Below are positions 29,861 to 34,166 of a stretch of DNA of 34,166 bases, piece by piece. Origin of the DNA: Pseudomonadota bacterium. GTDB lineage: Bacteria > Desulfobacterota > Desulfovibrionia > Desulfovibrionales > Desulfovibrionaceae. The translations under genes were made by a program, and so were the position numbers. The notes below the pieces were generated by a model. It searched no databases. It saw nothing but the letters and a program-made list of their open reading frames with translations, and was not told the DNA's origin. The stretch spans positions 1 to 34,166 of the forward strand of contig JAHIUD010000012.1 of NCBI GenBank assembly GCA_018817515.1, read 5' to 3'. Within the stretch, counting starts at the first letter, position 1, and the number at the start of each line of letters is the position of its first letter.

Positions 29861-32800
29861 ATGGCTAGATCCGAGCACACCCAACGCGCCTGCGTCCTCC
29901 TCCGGCGCGCCCTCGTTTGCGCACTTCTCGGCGCAACGCTTCTCTTGTGCCAGGCGGCCCCCGGCCAGGCCGCGCACCTCAAGCATGTCCTGGTCCTGCA
30001 CGCCTACCACCAGGGGTACCAGTGGACGGACAACATCCAGTCCGGCCTCGCCGAGACCCTGGGGCGCCTGGCTCCGGGCGCCATAATCCACGTGGAATAC
30101 ATGGACACCAAGCGCCAGCCCCTGCCCAGGGAATTCAACCTGCTGGCGGATTTCTATGCCAAGAAATATGAAGGCTTCCGGCCCGACGTCATCCTCGCCA
30201 GCGACGACAACGCGCTCGACTTCCTGCTCCTGCACCGCGACCGCCTGTTCCCAGGCTCGCCGGTCGTCTTTTGCGGCGTCAACGACTACCAGCCCGAGCG
30301 CCTGGGCAAGGCGCAAGGCTACACCGGCGTGTCCGAGCGCGCGGACATAGCCGGGACCATCGAGGTCGCCCTCAAGCTCATGCCGTCCATGCGGCGGCTG
30401 GCGATCATCAGCGACACGACCGAGTCCAGTCGCTACAACCACAAGATCGCCCTGGAGGCGGTGCAACCCTTCCTGGGCCGGGTGGAGGTGCAGGACCTGG
30501 CTGGTCTGCCCTTCGGCGAGATGGCCTCGGCCCTGTCCACCCTGTCCCCGGACACGGCCATCCTGCACTTGGGCCTGCTGCGCGACCCGGACAACCAGAC
30601 CATGGACCTGGCCGAGTCCCTGAACTTCATCCGCAGGCACACGCCCCAGCCAATCTTCAGCTCCTGGGACTTCTCCTTTGACCACCACGTGGTGGGCGGC
30701 ATCATGGTCAGCGGCGTGCACCAGGGCCAGGTCATGGCCGAGCTGGCGGCGCGCATCCTGAACGGGGAGCGCGCGGACGACATCCCCGTGGTGACCCAAA
30801 GCCCCAACACGGCCATGTTTGACTACAACGAGCTTAAGCTCCAGGGCTTCTCCCTCAAGAACCTGCCCCAGGGCAGCATCATCCTGAACCAGCCCCAGGG
30901 GCTGTGGCAAAGCCACTGGGTCTGGCTTGTGCTGGTCGGTTCGCTGTTCGTGATCATGGCCGCGGCCATCGGGCTCTTCTGGATAAACATCCTGCGCCGC
31001 CGCAAGGCCGAGGCCCTGCGCAGGGTCTCGGAACGCCGCTACCGCGAATTCGTGGAGGCGCTCTCCTTCGGTGTGGTGGAGCTGGACCTGGAGGGGCGCA
31101 TCATCTTCGCCAACCCCGGCAGCTACGCCATCAGCGGCGCCACAGCAGGGAGCCTGCCCGGCCGGAGCATCCTGGATCTGGCCACCTCCGACGAGGCACG
31201 CCGGACCGTCAAAGCCTTCCTGACCGCTGCGGCCAACGCCCCGCAGCCCCCGGCCTCGGCCCTCATCCGCCTGGACCGTTTCGACGGCGGCACGGCCGAC
31301 CTCAAGCTGGACTGGCTCTGCCTGCACGATGCCGAGGGCCGCGTCACGGGCTTTTTGACCGCCGCCACGGACCTGACCGAGCTGCGCCGGTCCGAGCGTG
31401 AGCGCGAGGCCCAGCATCGCTTCACCACTTCAATCATGGACGCCAGCCCGACTCCCATCTACGCCAAGGACATGCAGGGCCGCTACGTCCGCGTAAACCG
31501 TGCCCTGTGCGAGTTCCTGGGCCGCAGCGAGCAGGAGATCCTGGGGCTGCGCGTCGAAGACGTCTGTCCGGCGGACTTCGCCGGGCGCATTGCCGACCTG
31601 GACGCCCTGCTCCACGAGCACCAGGGCCAGCAGGTCTTCGAGGCCCAGGCCCCGGACAGCCAAGGCCGCCTGCGCGATCTGCTCTACGTGCGCTCCCTGT
31701 ACTACGACGCGACAGGGCATCCTGAAGGCATCGTGGGCACCATGACCGACATCACCCTGCGCAAGCAGACCGAGGCCGATCTGCGCGAGAGCCGGGAAAA
31801 GTACCGCGTCATGTTCGAGAGCCTGCCCCTGGCCCTGGCCGTCACCGACACCTCCGGCCGCTTCCTGGAAATGAACCGCGCGGCCGAAGATCTCTTCGGC
31901 AATCCGCGCGAGGAACTCCTCGGCGTGCCGCCCCTGGAGCGGCCGTTCGCAGTGCTGAGCGAGGACGGTACCCCCATTGGAATCGACGAATACGTTAGCG
32001 TGCGCTCCGCCCGGCGGCAACAAATAGTCCAGGAAGAACAGCAGATACGCCGGGCGGATCACTCCATCCGTATTGTTTCGGTCACGGCGGCGCCCCTGCC
32101 CCTGCTGGGGTTCGGGGCCATGCTGGCGCTGACGGACATAACTGAGCGCAAGCGCCTGGAGCAGATCATCCAGAGCAGGCTGACGGCGGTCACCAGCCCC
32201 CCGGGCGACACCCCGGACCTCACCTTCACCGACCTCTTCAACCTGAAGGACATCCAGGCCATGCAGGATGCCTTCGCCCAGGCCGTGGGCGTAGCCTCCG
32301 TCATCACCAGTCCCGAGGGCCAGGCCCTGACCCGGCCGAGCAATCCCAGCAGGCTGTGCCAGTACATCCAGAACTCCATAAACGGGCAACGGGCCTGCGA
32401 GGCCGCCACCCACGCCCTCACCAGGCCGGGAACCACGCCCGGCCCGCACATCTGCCCCTCAAGCGGCCTCTACACCGGCGTCGCCTCCATCCGTGGCGGC
32501 GGCCGGGAGGACGACCGCGTCCTGGCCTACTGGTTCATCTGCCAGGCGCGCCCCGCCGAGAGCGACCCGGAGACGCTCATGGCCGGAGCGGCAACCTTCG
32601 GCCTGGACCCCGCAGTGTACCGCAAGAGCCTGGACGCCGTGCCGGTCATGGACAGCAGCCGCTTTACGGAGGTCAACACGGCGCTCAGCCGCATGGCCGA
32701 GCAGTTCTCCGAGCTGGCGCTTCGGAACATGCAGCAGGCGCGCTACATCGGCGAGCGCGAACGCGTCGAGGAGGCCCTGAGCCGGGCCAAGGAGGCCGCC

Positions 32801-33940
32801 GAGGCGGGCAGCCTGGCCAAGAGCGAGTTCATGGCCAACGTGAGCCACGAGATCCGCACGCCCCTGCACGGGGTGCTCGGCATGCTCCAGCTCATGCAGA
32901 CCACGACCATGGACAACGACCAGGCCGACTACCTGGACAAGGCCCTGTACTCGGCGCGCAGCCTGCTCTCGGTCATCAACGACATCCTGGACTTTTCGAA
33001 GATCGAATCCGGCACCCTTGAGCTGGCCCTGGAAGTCTTCGACCCGGCACAGCTGGTGCGCTCCTGCGTTGCCGTGTTCGACGACCAGGCCCGGCGCAAG
33101 GGGCTCTCCATGACGACGCGCATGGTCCCAGGCCTGCCACCGCACCTCCTGGGCGATCCGGGAAAAATCCGCCAGATCCTCTTCAACCTGCTGGGCAACG
33201 CCGTGAAGTTCACGGACACCGGCGGCATCAGCGTCGAGGTGGACAGCCTGCCCCAGGCCGGGGACAAGAACGTGCTGCTGCTGACCGTCGCCGACACCGG
33301 CGTGGGCATCCCCGAGGAACGCCAGACCGATGTGTTCGATCCCTTCACCCAGGCCGAGCCCGTGTTCACCAAGCGCTTCGCAGGGACGGGCCTGGGTCTG
33401 GCCATAGTGCGCAAACTCACGGCCCTCATGGACGGCGGCATCACCCTGGAGAGCGCAAGCCACCAGGGCACCAGCATCAGCCTGGCGCTGCGCCTGGACA
33501 AGGCCGACCGCCCCGGCGCGAAGGGACGAGGACGTCGCAAGGCCCTGCCCGAGCTGCCGCCCCTGCGGCTGCTGCTGGCCGAGGACAACCCCGTCAGCCA
33601 ACTGGCCGCCAAAAGCTTCCTGCAGCGCGCCGGGCACACGGTGCTCATCGCCACAAACGGCCTGGAGGTCCTCGCGTTGCTGGAGTCCGAAGCTTTCGAC
33701 GCCGTGCTCATGGACATCCAGATGCCAGAAATGGACGGCGTGGAGGCCACCCGGCGCATCCGCAGCCACAGCGCAGGCCTCTTCAATCCGCAGATCCCCA
33801 TCATCGCGCTCACCGCCTACGCCCAGACCAGCGAGCACAAGCGCTTCCTCGAGGCGGGCATGAACGCGACCATCTCCAAGCCCCTTGAGCTGGCCGACAT
33901 CCTTGAGGCCCTGGGTCAGGTGCTGCACGCCTCCCGCTGA
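29861..33940 (+). CDS. Large hybrid histidine kinase: ABC-type binding domain, PAS x3, PocR, kinase, receiver
   Basis: A 1359-residue inner-membrane hybrid kinase. Order: signal peptide (about 1-38), periplasmic ABC-substrate-binding-type domain (about 38-345; VLVLHAYHQGYQWTDNI, VVFCGVNDY), TM at about 352-377, PAS at about 392-510, 516-640 and 644-765, then a PocR-type ligand-binding domain (about 785-950; LFNLKDIQAMQDAF, HICPSSGLYTGVASI). HisKA follows (FMANVSHEIRTPL, His996), HATPase (NLLGNAVKF, GTGLGLAIV) and a C-terminal receiver with Asp1285 (VLMDIQMPEMDG) and SKP Lys. It therefore reads a periplasmic and at least one cytoplasmic ligand. The ATG at 29861 is preferred over GTG at 29855; the ribosome-binding site is weak either way. 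No output regulator is adjacent. Confidence 0.93.
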   Translation: MARSEHTQRACVLLRRALVCALLGATLLLCQAAPGQAAHLKHVLVLHAYHQGYQWTDNIQSGLAETLGRLAPGAIIHVEYMDTKRQPLPREFNLLADFYAKKYEGFRPDVILASDDNALDFLLLHRDRLFPGSPVVFCGVNDYQPERLGKAQGYTGVSERADIAGTIEVALKLMPSMRRLAIISDTTESSRYNHKIALEAVQPFLGRVEVQDLAGLPFGEMASALSTLSPDTAILHLGLLRDPDNQTMDLAESLNFIRRHTPQPIFSSWDFSFDHHVVGGIMVSGVHQGQVMAELAARILNGERADDIPVVTQSPNTAMFDYNELKLQGFSLKNLPQGSIILNQPQGLWQSHWVWLVLVGSLFVIMAAAIGLFWINILRRRKAEALRRVSERRYREFVEALSFGVVELDLEGRIIFANPGSYAISGATAGSLPGRSILDLATSDEARRTVKAFLTAAANAPQPPASALIRLDRFDGGTADLKLDWLCLHDAEGRVTGFLTAATDLTELRRSEREREAQHRFTTSIMDASPTPIYAKDMQGRYVRVNRALCEFLGRSEQEILGLRVEDVCPADFAGRIADLDALLHEHQGQQVFEAQAPDSQGRLRDLLYVRSLYYDATGHPEGIVGTMTDITLRKQTEADLRESREKYRVMFESLPLALAVTDTSGRFLEMNRAAEDLFGNPREELLGVPPLERPFAVLSEDGTPIGIDEYVSVRSARRQQIVQEEQQIRRADHSIRIVSVTAAPLPLLGFGAMLALTDITERKRLEQIIQSRLTAVTSPPGDTPDLTFTDLFNLKDIQAMQDAFAQAVGVASVITSPEGQALTRPSNPSRLCQYIQNSINGQRACEAATHALTRPGTTPGPHICPSSGLYTGVASIRGGGREDDRVLAYWFICQARPAESDPETLMAGAATFGLDPAVYRKSLDAVPVMDSSRFTEVNTALSRMAEQFSELALRNMQQARYIGERERVEEALSRAKEAAEAGSLAKSEFMANVSHEIRTPLHGVLGMLQLMQTTTMDNDQADYLDKALYSARSLLSVINDILDFSKIESGTLELALEVFDPAQLVRSCVAVFDDQARRKGLSMTTRMVPGLPPHLLGDPGKIRQILFNLLGNAVKFTDTGGISVEVDSLPQAGDKNVLLLTVADTGVGIPEERQTDVFDPFTQAEPVFTKRFAGTGLGLAIVRKLTALMDGGITLESASHQGTSISLALRLDKADRPGAKGRGRRKALPELPPLRLLLAEDNPVSQLAAKSFLQRAGHTVLIATNGLEVLALLESEAFDAVLMDIQMPEMDGVEATRRIRSHSAGLFNPQIPIIALTAYAQTSEHKRFLEAGMNATISKPLELADILEALGQVLHASR

Positions 33941-34106
33941 GAATGGGGGAACGCGCGCGCGCGCCCGAAAGCATGACGGGAACGGCCTTGACTTGAGTCA
34001 TGGAGCCCGGACGCCGCCGCTGCCAAAGTTCTCGGCAGAGGGTCCGGCAAAACGGCTTGGACAGGCATGGCGGCCTGGCCGGAATACACCAAACAGCGAG
34101 ATCCCC
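33941..34106. other. Intergenic region before the last gene
   Basis: It contains a run of alternating CG (33952-33964) and an inverted repeat TGACT-TG-AGTCA (33989-34000), a possible operator. A TTGACT overlaps the palindrome but has no matching -10 box. I see no terminator-like hairpin for the hybrid kinase. Confidence 0.3.
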
Positions 34107-34166
34107 ATGACCACCTTGATGCTCACCCTGGCCGTGCTGGGCCAACTGCTCCTGGCGGCCCACGCC
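34107..34166 (+). CDS. Start of a gene cut by the window edge; signal peptide or first membrane segment
   Basis: Twenty codons from ATG 34107, hydrophobic throughout (MTTLMLTLAVLGQLLLAAHA), consistent with a signal peptide or a first transmembrane helix. Only a weak site (GCGAGA) lies upstream. Nothing can be said about function. Confidence 0.5.
   Translation, partial: MTTLMLTLAVLGQLLLAAHA

Noticed and set aside
29843-31417. Minus-strand open frame of about 520 codons opposite the hybrid kinase
   Set aside because: Low-complexity translation without domain motifs; the plus strand encodes a complete, recognisable kinase.

Overview
The window looks like chromosomal DNA of a high-GC, free-living, motile, anaerobic or microaerobic bacterium, most likely a Desulfovibrio-type member of the Desulfobacterota. 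This is inferred from protein content, not from a marker gene: a flagellin behind a textbook sigma-54 promoter, a stand-alone bacteriohemerythrin, an ADP-forming acetyl-CoA synthetase-like protein paired with a BioD/DRTGG protein, a YedE-type selenium transporter homologue, and an unusual density of PAS/GGDEF/EAL signalling proteins. I see no rRNA, tRNA, CRISPR array, insertion sequence, integrase or replication origin. Coding density is high.

Layout. 92-3172: DEAD-box RNA helicase, then an RsmB-type rRNA m5C methyltransferase (+). 3256-5526: soluble four-PAS histidine kinase (+). 5609-11756 (-): a tightly overlapped three-gene operon of two paralogous peptide-type periplasmic binding proteins and a membrane GGDEF-EAL protein. 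11988-13079: YedE-like transporter (+). 13162-13491: small membrane protein (-). 13616-14506: TPR protein with signal peptide (+). 14532-15881: receiver-TPR protein (-), divergent from flagellin (16204-17142, +). 17239-17940: RNase III (-). 17966-21397: ACD-like protein and BioD/DRTGG protein (+). 21399-22031: a conspicuously AT-richer orphan gene. 22068-22643: DUF3859-type secreted protein (+). 22674-22958: Cys-rich YkgJ-like protein (-). 23178-25343: cation-chloride cotransporter homologue (+). 25360-26387: small membrane protein and bacteriohemerythrin (-). 26776-33940: GGDEF protein, PhoR-like kinase and a very large hybrid kinase (+). The window ends 20 codons into another gene at 34107.

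How it fits together. Most of the window is sensing and second-messenger signalling: three histidine kinases, two c-di-GMP enzymes, a receiver-TPR protein next to flagellin, and two binding proteins with no transporter of their own. The most interesting candidate system is the SBP-SBP-GGDEF/EAL operon, which reads like a periplasmic peptide or solute sensor for c-di-GMP turnover. Second come the low-GC orphan gene at 21399-22031, and the ACD-like protein whose ATP-grasp half has lost family motif residues and sits beside a stand-alone BioD/DRTGG (Pta regulatory-half-like) protein. Domain names come from recognising motifs by eye; no database search was run.
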